A DNA stretch of 64,000 bases from Paramagnetospirillum caucaseum (GTDB lineage: Bacteria; Pseudomonadota; Alphaproteobacteria; Rhodospirillales; Magnetospirillaceae): contig NZ_AONQ01000011.1 of assembly GCF_000342045.1 (NCBI RefSeq), positions 1-64,000 of the forward strand. Reading direction: 5' to 3'. The position numbers were made by a program, and so were the translations under genes. The notes below the pieces were generated by a model that saw only the letters and a list, made by a program, of their open reading frames with translations, was not told the origin of the DNA and did no database searches. Shown one piece after another: positions 38,712 to 47,374 of this stretch (within the stretch, counting starts at the first letter, position 1; each line of letters starts with the position of its first letter).

Positions 38712-39439
38712 GACGCGGGCTTCACGCCGGAATGCAGGCAGGCGATGCCCGCCGACAGGTTGCGCCAGCCGACACGCCCGAAACCGGCCGCCGTCATCAG
38801 CCCGGCCATCTCGCGCTGATCGGGAAAGCGGCGGATGGATTCCACCAGATAGGCATAGGCCGCCGGCTCGCGGGCGATCCAGGCGCCCAGGCGCGGAATC
38901 ACATGGAAGGAATAGGCGTCGTAGAACGGGCGGATCAGCGCCCAGGGCCGGGAGAATTCCAGGCAGACGAACCAGCCGCCCGGCTTCAGGACCCGGAAGA
39001 TCTCGGCCAGAGCCGCTTCCGGGCTGGTGGCGTTGCGCAGGCCGAAGGCGATGGTCAGGGTGTCCACCGAACCGGTCTCGAACGGCATGGCCTCGGCCTT
39101 GCCCTCCAGGAACTGGATGCCCAGCCCCCGGCACCGCCTCTCCCCCACCGCCATCATCTCGGGCGAGGGGTCGCAGACGATCACCCGGCGGTCGGGAGCG
39201 GCCAGCAGCCGGGCCACGTCGCCGGTGCCGCCGGCCAGATCGACGATCAACTGCCCGGCGCCGGGACGGGCGACCTTGACCATCTCCCGTTTCCACAGGC
39301 GGTGGATGCCGAAGCTCATCACGTCGTTCATCAGGTCGTAGCGCGGCGCCACGGCGTTGAACACCGCGCGGATGCGCGTCTCGCGCTCCTCGGGGCTGAC
39401 CGACTGGAAACCGAACGTACCCGACAACGACGTGGTCAA
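38708..39439 (-). CDS. ubiE: Ubiquinone/menaquinone C-methyltransferase
   Basis: This 243-residue SAM-dependent methyltransferase carries the UbiE/MenG signatures YDLMNDVMSFGIHRLWKR, VDLAGGTGDVARLL (SAM site), FGLRNATSPEAALAEIFRVL and SFHVIPRLGAWIA. It methylates demethylmenaquinol and/or the ubiquinone precursor. It begins at TTG 39439, overlapping the nosY stop (TTGA); no ATG or GTG fits the expected N-terminus. It is followed by overlapping menA, so here it probably acts in menaquinone formation (MenG role). Confidence 0.9.
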   Translation of the reverse strand: MTTSLSGTFGFQSVSPEERETRIRAVFNAVAPRYDLMNDVMSFGIHRLWKREMVKVARPGAGQLIVDLAGGTGDVARLLAAPDRRVIVCDPSPEMMAVGERRCRGLGIQFLEGKAEAMPFETGSVDTLTIAFGLRNATSPEAALAEIFRVLKPGGWFVCLEFSRPWALIRPFYDAYSFHVIPRLGAWIAREPAAYAYLVESIRRFPDQREMAGLMTAAGFGRVGWRNLSAGIACLHSGVKPAS

Positions 39440-40263
39440 GGAAGGTCACCCCGCCTGAACAGGAAATAGCCGATCCCGGCGCTGAGGGTGCCCAGCGCCA
39501 CTGGATAAGCAAGTGCGAATGTAAGATAGCCGCTGCGGCCCAGGGCGTCGAGGATGACGTAGGAGCTTGGCCCCAGCACCACCATCTGCGGATCGAACAG
39601 CAGGATGGCGGCGGTACGGAAGCTCTGCAGCGGATTGGCCACCGCGATGCCGACGATCAGTTCCAGCGGCAGCCTTTCGCGGATCATCAGGCCCAGCAGG
39701 ATCAGGTCGAGGAACAGCAGCAGCACCAGCCAGGTGAGGAAGGCCCCGGTCTGGGCCACGTCGGGGGTCCTGGCCAGGGTGGAGATCAGCATGCCGATCC
39801 CCAGAAAGGCCCAGGCCAGCGCCACCAGCAGGGCGGTGTAGAGCACGAACAGGCTCCAATCCACCCCGATGCCGCGCACCATGGCATAGACCGCCGCCAG
39901 GGCCATGGCGCCGAATACCGGGAGGAACACCACCACGAAGCGGCCGATCATCTTGCCCCAGAACCAGGCGTAGAGCGGCACCGGCAGGGACAGCATGTAC
40001 TCGAACACGCCGGCGTCGCGGTCGCCGGCCACCGAGCGGACCGTGGTGATCAGGATGAACACCGGCAGGATGGCGACGCACAGCTGGATATAGGTGACCA
40101 GCAGGCGCGACAGGCCGGTGAAACCCAGGATGCGGGATTCGGTCAGGCCGAACATGAACAGCAGCATCACGATGCCGCCGAACACGATGGAATAGAACAT
40201 GAACCAGCGGGACCGCAGCGATTCCGCGATGTCCAGCCGGGCGGTGAGATAGAGCGCGTTCAT
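39436..40263 (-). CDS. nosY: NosY, permease of the copper-site maturation ABC transporter
   Basis: This is a 275-residue protein with six membrane helices, for example WFMFYSIVFGGIVMLLFMFG and FLTWLVLLLFLDLILLGLMI. The cytoplasmic coupling loop contains VRSVAGDRDAGVFEYMLSLP, the typical NosY motif. With NosF and NosD it forms the NosDFY transporter needed to build the Cu sites of N2O reductase. Its ATG shares one base with the nosL stop and its stop overlaps the TTG of ubiE. Confidence 0.9.
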   Translation of the reverse strand: MNALYLTARLDIAESLRSRWFMFYSIVFGGIVMLLFMFGLTESRILGFTGLSRLLVTYIQLCVAILPVFILITTVRSVAGDRDAGVFEYMLSLPVPLYAWFWGKMIGRFVVVFLPVFGAMALAAVYAMVRGIGVDWSLFVLYTALLVALAWAFLGIGMLISTLARTPDVAQTGAFLTWLVLLLFLDLILLGLMIRERLPLELIVGIAVANPLQSFRTAAILLFDPQMVVLGPSSYVILDALGRSGYLTFALAYPVALGTLSAGIGYFLFRRGDLP

Positions 40264-40772
40264 CAGCCGTCTCGCGTCGTGGGGTTCGAGGGAGTCTCCG
40301 AGGGCTCGCAGCGGCTGGTGGAGCCGCGGGCCAGCACGGCGTTCTTCATGGCGGCATAATCGGCGGCCCCGGCCCGGCCCGCGTCCACGGCGCCGTAGCC
40401 GTGGGCCATGGGGGTGTGCTGGCCGTCGATGTAGAAGGCCTTGCGGCCGTCGAGCCACTTGCCGCTTTCGACGCCGCCCACCCAGAATTCCACCGTCCCG
40501 TCGTCGGCCCAGCCCTGCTTGGCCATCCACAGCACCGCGTCGCCCAGGTCGTCGAACTTGCGGACCTTGCCGTCCTTGCCCCGCACCTGGGCGGCGAAAT
40601 GGGGGTCGTCGATGATCATGCCGCAATATTCGCAGGTCTCGCGGCCCCACTTGATCTCGACGGGGCCGGTGGTCTGCTGGCCGCAGGCCGATACCGCGAC
40701 CACCATGCCCGGCACCAGGGCCAGAAAGCGGCGGCGGTTCATTTTATGATGCTGGCCGTGATGCTCGCACAT
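40263..40772 (-). CDS. nosL: NosL, copper-binding lipoprotein
   Basis: This is a 169-residue protein. After an unusual His-rich start (MCEHHGQHHK) comes RRRFLALVPGMVVAVSACG, a Tat-like lipoprotein signal with its lipobox Cys. The NosL Cu(I) site is in CEYCGMIIDD, followed by RKFDDLGDAVLW. NosL delivers copper to the NosDFY complex for assembly of CuZ. AGGAG eight bases upstream supports ATG 40772 over ATG 40742, so the His-rich start is probably real. It lies between nosF and nosY. Confidence 0.9.
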   Translation of the reverse strand: MCEHHGQHHKMNRRRFLALVPGMVVAVSACGQQTTGPVEIKWGRETCEYCGMIIDDPHFAAQVRGKDGKVRKFDDLGDAVLWMAKQGWADDGTVEFWVGGVESGKWLDGRKAFYIDGQHTPMAHGYGAVDAGRAGAADYAAMKNAVLARGSTSRCEPSETPSNPTTRDG

Positions 40773-40783
40773 GGCAGCGGCTC

Positions 40784-41629
40784 CTATTTCATCTCGATGC
40801 CGGCCACCAGACCGGCATAGCGGGCCAGCACGCCCAGGAAGCGCAGGCGGTCGGGGCCGTTGACCACGCCGCGCCAGGCCTGGCCGCCCTCCTCGGCGCT
40901 GAAATGCCAGTCGCCCATGGCGCGCGCGAAGGCGGGCTCGGCCCGGGTCAGGCGCACCACGCAGTCGAGGCGCGCCGTCATTTCCACGTCGTCGGCCACC
41001 CGGTCGTCCAGCGCCACCTTGCCCTGGTCCATCTCCACCACGCGGTTGACCAGGGCCGCCACCTCGTCCAGGCGGTGGCTGGTGATCAGCATGACGGCGT
41101 TGTCCTTACGCTCGTGCAGCAGGTGGAAGAAGATGTGCCGTGCCTCGGGGTCCAGGTTGGCGGCCGGCTCGTCCATGATCAGCAGGTCGGAATCGCGGCC
41201 GAGCGCGATGCCGATCAGCATCTTCTGCTTCATGCCGCCCGACAGCTTCACGAAGGGACGCGAGCGCACCATGTCCCAGTCCAGGCCCAGTTCGCGCACC
41301 ATGGTGATGATGCGCTCGGGGTCCGAGCCGCAGACGGCGGCGGAGAAGTTGACCAACTCGCCCACCGGCATCTTCAGCGGCGGCGGAATCTGCGGCACGA
41401 AGCCCACATGGGACAGCACGGTCTTGCGGTTGCCGCGCGGCGGCACGCCGTTGACGGTGACCTTGCCCTCGTGCAGGTACTCGCCCAGCAGACAGCGGAT
41501 CAGGGTGGTCTTGCCCGCGCCGTTGGAGCCCACCAGGGCGATCCGCTCGCCCTTGTCGATGGACAGGCTGACGCCGTCCAGCACCCGATGACGCTTGAAG
41601 GTCTTGGAGACGTTCTCGAAAACGATCAT
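40784..41629 (-). CDS. nosF: NosF, ATPase of the NosDFY transporter
   Basis: The product is 281 residues. The ABC ATPase motifs are complete: Walker A GSNGAGKTT, Q-loop FVPQIPP, signature LSGGMKQK, Walker B LLIMDEPAANLD and the switch His in LITSHRLDE. The ~60-residue C-terminal part is typical for NosF. It powers NosY in the inner membrane. ATG 41629 was chosen; an upstream in-frame ATG at 41659 exists. It lies 60 bp after nosH and 11 bp before nosL. Confidence 0.92.
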   Translation of the reverse strand: MIVFENVSKTFKRHRVLDGVSLSIDKGERIALVGSNGAGKTTLIRCLLGEYLHEGKVTVNGVPPRGNRKTVLSHVGFVPQIPPPLKMPVGELVNFSAAVCGSDPERIITMVRELGLDWDMVRSRPFVKLSGGMKQKMLIGIALGRDSDLLIMDEPAANLDPEARHIFFHLLHERKDNAVMLITSHRLDEVAALVNRVVEMDQGKVALDDRVADDVEMTARLDCVVRLTRAEPAFARAMGDWHFSAEEGGQAWRGVVNGPDRLRFLGVLARYAGLVAGIEMK

Positions 41630-41689
41630 TCCCGCTGCATGTCCTCTTGCCCTCGCCATCCCCGGCCCAACTCCGGGGGCGGCTTCAAA

Positions 41690-42652
41690 CTACAACAGCT
41701 TGTTCAGTCCCTTGACCTCGAATTTCAGCGAGCCGGTGGGGCAGGCGTCGATACACAGGCCGCAACGGGTACAATCGGCACCGATGGCGACGTTGACGTC
41801 CTCGGCATAGGTCTTCTTGGTGCATTCCAGCACGTGGGGGACCAGGCAGACCTTGCGGCAATCGCCCTCGTTCAGGCAATTCTCCATGTTGTAGGTCACC
41901 CGGAGCGGCGACACCGCGCCGACGAAGCCATAGGTCAGCCCGATGGGGCAGATGTAGCGGCACCACATACGGCGGATGAAGATGATCTCGTAGGCCAGGA
42001 GGCCCAGCACCCAGACCATGGCCAGCCCCGGCCCGTAGATCAGGGCGCGGCTGACGATGCCGGTGGGCGAGATGGACTCGAACACCGTATAGCCGCTGAC
42101 CACCGCCAGCAGGGCGAACACCACGTAGAGCACGCTGCGCGATCCGCGGTGCAGGGGATAGTCCACCACCATCTTGCGCTTGGCCAGGGCCAGATGGACC
42201 TTCTCGGCGATCTCGGCCAGCAGGTGGTAGGGGCAGGTCCAGGAACAGAAGGTGCGCCCGCCCAGCAGCCACCACAGGAACAGCACCGTGCCGGTGCCGA
42301 TCACCAGGTTGATGAGGATCACCTTGTAGGCCAGCATCACCTGGATGGCCGAATTGAGGTCGGCGAAGTGGAAGCCGATGACCCGCGACGCGGTCAGCGA
42401 GCCTTCGACCAGTTGCACGTCGAAGCCGAACGACAGCACGAAGATCATGTTGACCGTGATCAGCGTCGCCCAGCGGATATTGCGCCACTTGTTGGAATGC
42501 TTCTCGGCGTGGGCTTCCCGGATCTGGCGGGCCCGTTCGGGGCCCTTGACCTGCCGCTTGGCCTCCTGCATGGCCAGGGCCTCGGGGGTGTAGCTGGCCG
42601 GGCGCTGGGGCGCGGCGCCCAGCATGATCTTCAGCGAGGTGAGGAGCTTCAT
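41690..42652 (-). CDS. nosH: NosH, NapH-like membrane iron-sulfur protein
   Basis: This is a 320-residue protein with about five membrane helices. CSWTCPYHLLAEI and CRYICPIGLTYG are the two loop Cys motifs of NapH-like proteins, and a ferredoxin-like pair (CLNEGDCRKVC and CTRCGLCIDACP) sits at the C-terminal end. Together with NosG it should oxidise quinol and pass electrons to the periplasm. The start overlaps the nosG stop by one base. Confidence 0.9.
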   Translation of the reverse strand: MKLLTSLKIMLGAAPQRPASYTPEALAMQEAKRQVKGPERARQIREAHAEKHSNKWRNIRWATLITVNMIFVLSFGFDVQLVEGSLTASRVIGFHFADLNSAIQVMLAYKVILINLVIGTGTVLFLWWLLGGRTFCSWTCPYHLLAEIAEKVHLALAKRKMVVDYPLHRGSRSVLYVVFALLAVVSGYTVFESISPTGIVSRALIYGPGLAMVWVLGLLAYEIIFIRRMWCRYICPIGLTYGFVGAVSPLRVTYNMENCLNEGDCRKVCLVPHVLECTKKTYAEDVNVAIGADCTRCGLCIDACPTGSLKFEVKGLNKLL

Positions 42653-43416
42653 CACGCGTCTCCCCACTTGCGCCGGATGTCGATGACGATGGAGGCCGGC
42701 TCCGTCGGGCAGATCATCTCGCACATGCCGCAGCCGACGCAGGCCTGATGCACCACCGGGGTCTTGCACTTGTCGGCGGGGTCCTTGCTCATGGGCTCCA
42801 GGCTGATGGCGTTGGGCACCGGACATTCGCGGACGCACAGGTCGCAAAGCTCCAGATCGTACTTGTACTCGGCCAGCTTGACCGGCTTCCAGCGGTCGAT
42901 CTCGGGATAGCGGTGGACGCCCTTGAATGGGGCGGGCCGCGCCGCTCCCTTGTAGCCCTCGCCCTTGCGCGCCAAGCAGGCATTGGGACGGTCCAGGCGG
43001 GCGAGGCCCATGCGGACCTCCTCCTTCTTGCTGACCGTGTGGGAGAGCGCCCCGGTCGGGCAAGCCAGGACGCACTGCACCGCGTCGCACGAGAAGTCGC
43101 AGGCCTGGTCGCGGGCGGGAATGTAGGGCACCCCCACCCCGAAACCCTCGTCCAGGTCGCCGAGATAGATGGCGCGCACCGGGCAGACCTGCACGCACTG
43201 GCCGCACTTGATGCAGGCGGCCAGGAAATCGGCCTCGGCGATGGCGCCCGGCGGCCGCAGCCGGGGCGTCCACTTGCGCAGCACCGGAAAGAATCCGAAC
43301 AGCGAGGCGCCGACCACCGCGCCGCCCATGGCGATGGACCGCATCACCATGCGCCGCGTCTTGTTGTTGGCGTGGGGTACCGGTGGCGGCTTGGGGGCCG
43401 CGTCCTCTTCACTCAT
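42652..43416 (-). CDS. nosG: NosG, NapG-like periplasmic ferredoxin
   Basis: This is a 254-residue protein. An N-terminal export segment (RRMVMRSIAMGGAVVGASLF) precedes four [4Fe-4S] motifs: CIKCGQCVQVCP, CDAVQCVLACP, CDLCVRECP and CVGCGMCEMICP. This arrangement is that of NapG/NosG. It accepts electrons from NosH. ATG 43416 has GGGAG 8 bases upstream and lies inside the end of nosD (8-bp overlap). Confidence 0.9.
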   Translation of the reverse strand: MSEEDAAPKPPPVPHANNKTRRMVMRSIAMGGAVVGASLFGFFPVLRKWTPRLRPPGAIAEADFLAACIKCGQCVQVCPVRAIYLGDLDEGFGVGVPYIPARDQACDFSCDAVQCVLACPTGALSHTVSKKEEVRMGLARLDRPNACLARKGEGYKGAARPAPFKGVHRYPEIDRWKPVKLAEYKYDLELCDLCVRECPVPNAISLEPMSKDPADKCKTPVVHQACVGCGMCEMICPTEPASIVIDIRRKWGDA

Positions 43417-44872
43417 CGTTCTTGCTCCCGATGGGGCCGCGCTGGGGTTCGAGCGAGCCGCGACGGCCGCTGGCGGCGCCTCCCGGCCCGGACCCCTTTT
43501 CATGAGCCACCGGCGTCTCGCCCGCCGGCTTGGGCCGGTCGGCGTTGCGGCCCAGGTCCTCGGTGGCGTCGAGGGTCGATCCGGCCCGGACCTTGGCGTC
43601 GGAAGCCACCAGCGGATGCTTGTCCTCCAGCATCATCACCGGCTCGGAAAACGGCGCCAGACGGTCGAGGAAGTCCAGCACCTCGAGCAGCGGCGTGCCT
43701 TTGAAGAAACGGGTGTTGGGCACGTCCATCCACACCCGGCCGGCATAGGTGTACAGGCGGTGCGGCTTGTCGCCGACGCCGTTGCCGTCGCGGTCGAAGC
43801 CCTGGTAATCCTCCCAGCGGTTGCCGTCCCACAGGTTGCGCTTGGCGCTGCCGCCGCCATAGACCGCCACCTCGGTGATGTTGCCGGTGAACAGGTTGCC
43901 GGTCAGCTCGTTGTCCTTCCAGTCGTTGAGGAAGGCCACGCCGATGTCGTTGTAGGCAATGCGGTTGCCGCGGATATGGTTCCGGGTATCGGGCTCGTAG
44001 GGGGCGACGTCGATGGAGATGCCCTGGGAGCAATAGAGAATATCGTTGTTCTCGATCACCACGTCGCTGCTTTCCTTCAGCGAGACGCAGACGCCCTGGG
44101 CCCCCACCGCCTTGGCGATGACGTTGTTCCGCAATTCGTCGCCGGTGTCGTACATCATGGAGATGCCGGTGGAATTGTCGAAGAAGTAGTTGCTTTCCGC
44201 GATGTTGTACTGGGCCTGCATGAGGTGCAGGCCGTACCGCCCGCCGCTCTGGCGGTTGCCCACATAGCGGTTGTGGTTGGAATACCAGAAGACGATGTCG
44301 CGCCCGCTGGTAAACTCGTTGTTCTCGACCAGGTTATGGTGCGAGTACCACAGCTTGATGCCGTCGCCGCGCCGGCCCAGGCTGATCTTCTTGCCCTGGA
44401 CCTTGTTGTTGCGGACGGTATTGCGCTGGGACTGTTCGAGGCTGAACCCGAACAGCACGTTGTCCATCCGGATGTCCTCGACCACGTTGTCGTCGCCGCG
44501 CACCTGAATGCCGGCATCCTGCTGGGCGTGGCTGGGACCCGAATTGGTGATGTGGAAATTGCGCACCGTGGCGCCGCTGGTCTTGATCCACAGCACGGAA
44601 CCGGTGCCCTCGCCGTCCAGGGTCACCTGGTTCTTGCCGTCGAAGATGACCGGCTTGCTGACCACCAGATGGGACTTGTAGCGCCCGGGCGGCGGGGTGA
44701 TCACCTGGCCGGGCTGGGCGATATCGATCAGCGCCTGGATCAGGGAGGAGTCCAGCAGCGGCTCCTCGTTCCGCCCCTGGGGCGCCGCCGAGGCGGTGGA
44801 CAGCCCGGCGGCGAAGACGACGGCCAGGGACGTCAGTCTAGACTTGGAATAGGTCTTGAACCACGCGACCAT
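43409..44872 (-). CDS. nosD: NosD, periplasmic protein for Cu-site maturation
   Basis: The product is 487 residues. A signal peptide (ending TASAA) is followed by a right-handed beta-helix built of short repeats such as NNKVQG, NLVENNEF, NRYVGNRQ and NVIAKAVG, as in the NosD/CASH family. The ending DRDGNGVGDKPHRLY is also conserved in NosD. It sits on the NosFY transporter and works in delivery for CuZ. The last ~60 residues are Gly/Pro/Lys-rich. It follows nosB after 38 bp. Confidence 0.92.
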   Translation of the reverse strand: MVAWFKTYSKSRLTSLAVVFAAGLSTASAAPQGRNEEPLLDSSLIQALIDIAQPGQVITPPPGRYKSHLVVSKPVIFDGKNQVTLDGEGTGSVLWIKTSGATVRNFHITNSGPSHAQQDAGIQVRGDDNVVEDIRMDNVLFGFSLEQSQRNTVRNNKVQGKKISLGRRGDGIKLWYSHHNLVENNEFTSGRDIVFWYSNHNRYVGNRQSGGRYGLHLMQAQYNIAESNYFFDNSTGISMMYDTGDELRNNVIAKAVGAQGVCVSLKESSDVVIENNDILYCSQGISIDVAPYEPDTRNHIRGNRIAYNDIGVAFLNDWKDNELTGNLFTGNITEVAVYGGGSAKRNLWDGNRWEDYQGFDRDGNGVGDKPHRLYTYAGRVWMDVPNTRFFKGTPLLEVLDFLDRLAPFSEPVMMLEDKHPLVASDAKVRAGSTLDATEDLGRNADRPKPAGETPVAHEKGSGPGGAASGRRGSLEPQRGPIGSKNDE

Positions 44873-44910
44873 GGACCTCGTCTCCGCTCCTTGTCGGGTT
44901 GCGAACGGGA

Positions 44911-45591
44911 CTATTCCGACTTGAGCGCCTTGCGCTGCAGCAGCAGCGCCACCATCAGGCACAACGACGCCGCCACCAGCAGGCCGAAGCCGTAATGGGG
45001 ATAGGAGAAGGTGCCGAACTGCGCCACCTTGCCCTCGCCGAACACGGTGGGCATGAAGGGCTTGACCGAGAAGGCCGCCCAGGACCGCAGATTGTGGCCG
45101 AACCACCACAGCCAGGCGGAATAATCGATGACGAAGGCCACCGGAATGACGATGCCCGAGAGCGGCAGCACCCACCAGAACGGTCCGGCATAGAACAGGA
45201 AGGCCAGCAGCATCACGCCGACCAGGGAGAACAGGTAGGGAGCCGCCTTGATCTCGTACTTGGCGCCCACCTCGATGGGCTCCATGCCGATGAAGTGGTT
45301 GATGACGTTCATTTCCTCGACGCAGTCGAGGCCACCTTCCTCGTCGCCCCAGGCAGCGCTCTTGGCTGCCTTGGAATCCTTGGGCTTGTCCTGGCTGGTG
45401 CAGCCGTTGAACACGCCGTTCATGTGGAAGTGGATGCGGATGCCGTCGGGGAAGGTCTCGGCCGGATAGTTGGGGGCCTTCAGCGCCACCCACCAGATGG
45501 GCGAGAAATACGCACCGCCGATCAGAAGCATGCCGATCACGGTCAGGATTCGCACGAGCGCCGGCTTGCTCTTGCTGTTGTTGTTGGCCAT
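44911..45591 (-). CDS. nosB: NosB-like membrane protein of clade II nos clusters
   Basis: This is a 226-residue protein with four or five membrane helices (ALVRILTVIGMLLIGGAYFS, APYLFSLVGVMLLAFLFYAG, then WWVLPLSGIVIPVAFVI and GFGLLVAASLCLMVALLLQ). A periplasmic loop holds Cys residues (FNGCTSQ and LDCVEEMNVINHFIGM) and HFHMNGVF. Such a protein is a marker of clusters with Sec-exported NosZ; its biochemical role is not known. It follows a hairpin after nosC2 and leads nosD-G-H-F-L-Y. Confidence 0.8.
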   Translation of the reverse strand: MANNNSKSKPALVRILTVIGMLLIGGAYFSPIWWVALKAPNYPAETFPDGIRIHFHMNGVFNGCTSQDKPKDSKAAKSAAWGDEEGGLDCVEEMNVINHFIGMEPIEVGAKYEIKAAPYLFSLVGVMLLAFLFYAGPFWWVLPLSGIVIPVAFVIDYSAWLWWFGHNLRSWAAFSVKPFMPTVFGEGKVAQFGTFSYPHYGFGLLVAASLCLMVALLLQRKALKSE

Positions 45592-45631
45592 GGAATTCAA
45601 CCCCGTTGGCTGGTCAGGTGGATCGGAGGGA

Positions 45632-45666
45632 GGGCGGCGCCCCGGACCGAAATCCGGACGCCGCCC
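45632..45666 (-). terminator. Hairpin between nosC2 and nosB
   Basis: GGGCGGCG (45632-45639) pairs with CGCCGCCC (45659-45666), and an inner CCGGA pairs with TCCGG. No T-run follows, so it may only weaken transcription into nosB or protect the nosC1-C2 transcript end. Confidence 0.45.
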
Positions 45667-45691
45667 AGTGTCCACCTTATATCAGAAAAAT

Positions 45692-46447
45692 CTACTGGAA
45701 GTCAGGATTTTTCCAGCCCTTGGGCGCAATCATCTTGGCCGGGGGCTTCAGGCGCGAGGTGTAGTCCAGCACCGCCTTGGTGTCGCGGTCGGAGAAGGTC
45801 TGGATCTGCTTCATCATGTCCGGGTTGGCGTTGCGGCGCTTGCCTTCCTTGATCCACTGGTACTGGCGCAGCAGGTAGGAGTAGTGCTGGCCGTGGATGC
45901 GGGGATAGAACTTGTCGTTCTCGCCGGCGCCGTCGGCGCCGTGGCAGCGGGTGCAGTTCTCTTCGTACAGCTTCTTGCCGTGCGCCAGATCCTTGCCGTC
46001 ACCGACGCCGGGCTCGGGGTTCATGGGCAGGGCGGCCATGTAGGCGGCCACGTCGGCGATGGCCTGCGGGCCACCGATCTGCGACGGCAGGGCGAAGGGG
46101 TACATGGTGGGGTTGTCACGGTTCAGCGCGCGGATGTCGGCCAGCTGCTTGATGGTGACCTTGGGGTGCTGGCCGGCCAGCTGCGGGAAGGTGCCGTCGG
46201 TCAGGCCCCAGCCCTCCATCTGATGGCAGGCGGAGCACACTTCATAGACCTCGCGGCCGTTCTTCAGGTCGGGCTTCAGCTTGAGGGCCTCGTCCTCCTC
46301 GCCGCCGCCGGCATGCCACTGATAGCCTTCCTCGCCCAGGGACTTGCCCTTGGTCGGAACAGCACCGCCGGCAGCGATAGCCGCGCCACCGATGAGAAGG
46401 GCGGAAACAGCGGCCATGGCGGCCAGGCTGTGCTTAAGCTTCAACAT
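45692..46447 (-). CDS. nosC2: Diheme cytochrome c, NosC2
   Basis: The product is 251 residues. It has a signal peptide (ending AAIAA) and two class I cytochrome c domains with heme sites CSACH and CTRCH. Methionine ligands are likely in the PTMYPFALPS and DMMKQIQTFS regions. It should carry electrons from the quinol-oxidising NosGH branch toward NosZ in the periplasm. It follows nosC1 closely. The C-terminal end reads PKGWKNPDFQ. Confidence 0.87.
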   Translation of the reverse strand: MLKLKHSLAAMAAVSALLIGGAAIAAGGAVPTKGKSLGEEGYQWHAGGGEEDEALKLKPDLKNGREVYEVCSACHQMEGWGLTDGTFPQLAGQHPKVTIKQLADIRALNRDNPTMYPFALPSQIGGPQAIADVAAYMAALPMNPEPGVGDGKDLAHGKKLYEENCTRCHGADGAGENDKFYPRIHGQHYSYLLRQYQWIKEGKRRNANPDMMKQIQTFSDRDTKAVLDYTSRLKPPAKMIAPKGWKNPDFQ

Positions 46448-46505
46448 AGTTCTATCTCCAGGGTCTAGCGAACTGGGCCGCACACTAGCGCGGCCCGGCC
46501 CGGCC

Positions 46506-47120
46506 TCACTTGACTGTGGACAAGTAATCCGCAATCTGGGCGATTTCGTCGTCATTGACCAAGTGCATCACAGGCTGCATGGCGTTGGCCTTGCCGTTGG
46601 TGCGGGCGCCGGTCTTGATGTCCTTGGTCTGGGCCAGGATATAGGCCTTGTCCTGGCCGGCGATGGCGGGATAGCCGGGCAGCGGCTTCTTGCCTTCCTT
46701 GCCGTGGCAGGCGACGCAGGTCTTGGTCAGGAACAGGGTCTTGCCCGGATGGGGCGCGGCCGGGGCGGCGACGGCGGCCGGAGCCTCCTTCAGGCTGGCC
46801 AGATAGTCGGAGATGGCCTTCATGTCGGCCTCGGCCAGGTCTTCCACGATGGGCTTCATGGAATCGACGCTCTGGCCGTTGGTGCGGGCGCCGGACTTGA
46901 TGTCCTTCATCTGGTTCAGCATGTAGTCGGAGTTCTGGCCGGCCAGCTTGGGGAAGCCTTCCTGCAGCGGGGTCTTGGCATCCTCGCCGTGGCAGGCGGC
47001 GCAGCCCTTGTCGGCATAGAGCGCCTTGCCATCGGCGGCCAGCGCGGACCCTAAGGAAACGGCGCCGAAGGCGGCGGCCAGGGCCATGACGGGAAGCTGC
47101 CGCTTGATGGTCTTGAACAT
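46506..47120 (-). CDS. nosC1: Diheme cytochrome c, NosC1
   Basis: The product is 204 residues. A signal peptide ends SALAA, then two similar cytochrome domains follow with heme sites CAACH and CVACH. Each has the MKDIKSGARTNG/TKDIKTGARTNG stretch and then a Met-containing segment (SMKPIV and AMQPVM), so the domains arose by duplication. It is a likely direct electron donor to NosZ. ATG 47120 is preceded by GGAGAGGA. An NNR-like dyad lies 94 bp upstream of the start and a terminator separates it from nosZ, so it has its own promoter. Confidence 0.87.
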   Translation of the reverse strand: MFKTIKRQLPVMALAAAFGAVSLGSALAADGKALYADKGCAACHGEDAKTPLQEGFPKLAGQNSDYMLNQMKDIKSGARTNGQSVDSMKPIVEDLAEADMKAISDYLASLKEAPAAVAAPAAPHPGKTLFLTKTCVACHGKEGKKPLPGYPAIAGQDKAYILAQTKDIKTGARTNGKANAMQPVMHLVNDDEIAQIADYLSTVK

Positions 47121-47213
47121 GTCGGATCCTCTCCAGGCTCGGTACGACCGAGGACGGGGCCATGCCTGCCCTCGAATTTGCGCGAAAACTACGCGTGGGA
47201 CGCGATCATCCCC

Positions 47214-47227
47214 ATGACTTTGGTTAA
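47214..47227 (-). promoter_or_regulatory. FNR/NNR-like box upstream of nosC1
   Basis: On the minus strand the site reads TTAAC-CAAA-GTCAT, close to NNR/FNR-type dyads (TTRAY-N4-GTCAA). It lies 94 bp upstream of the nosC1 start codon, comparable to the nosZ site. Confidence 0.5.
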
Positions 47228-47280
47228 GCATCGGATTTTTCGAGACGCCTGAGTGACGTCGGTCACGCCGGCCCCTCATT

Positions 47281-47320
47281 TCAATAAAAACAGGCGGAGC
47301 GGGCAAGCCCACCCCGCCTG
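47281..47320 (-). terminator. Rho-independent terminator after nosZ
   Basis: The hairpin 47291-47320 (CAGGCGG with CCGCCTG and an inner GGGC-AA-GCCC) is followed on the minus strand by TTTTTATTGA. It ends the nosZ transcript before the nosC1 promoter. Confidence 0.8.
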
Positions 47321-47335
47321 ATCTTCATGCGGCAT

Positions 47336-47359
47336 CCGGGGCGGGCGGACCCGCCCCGG
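47336..47359. other. Perfect GC hairpin between nosZ stop and terminator
   Basis: CCGGGGCGGG (47336-47345) pairs perfectly with CCCGCCCCGG (47350-47359) around a 4-base loop. It sits 15 bp after the nosZ stop and would strengthen termination or protect the mRNA 3' end. Confidence 0.7.
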
Positions 47360-47374
47360 CCGTAACGGAACCGC

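Noticed and set aside
46510-46523. TTGAC-TGTG-GACAA as a fourth FNR-like box 63 bp ahead of nosC2
   Set aside because: It lies across the coding end of nosC1, and one arm is a poorer match; chance similarity is more likely than a real site.
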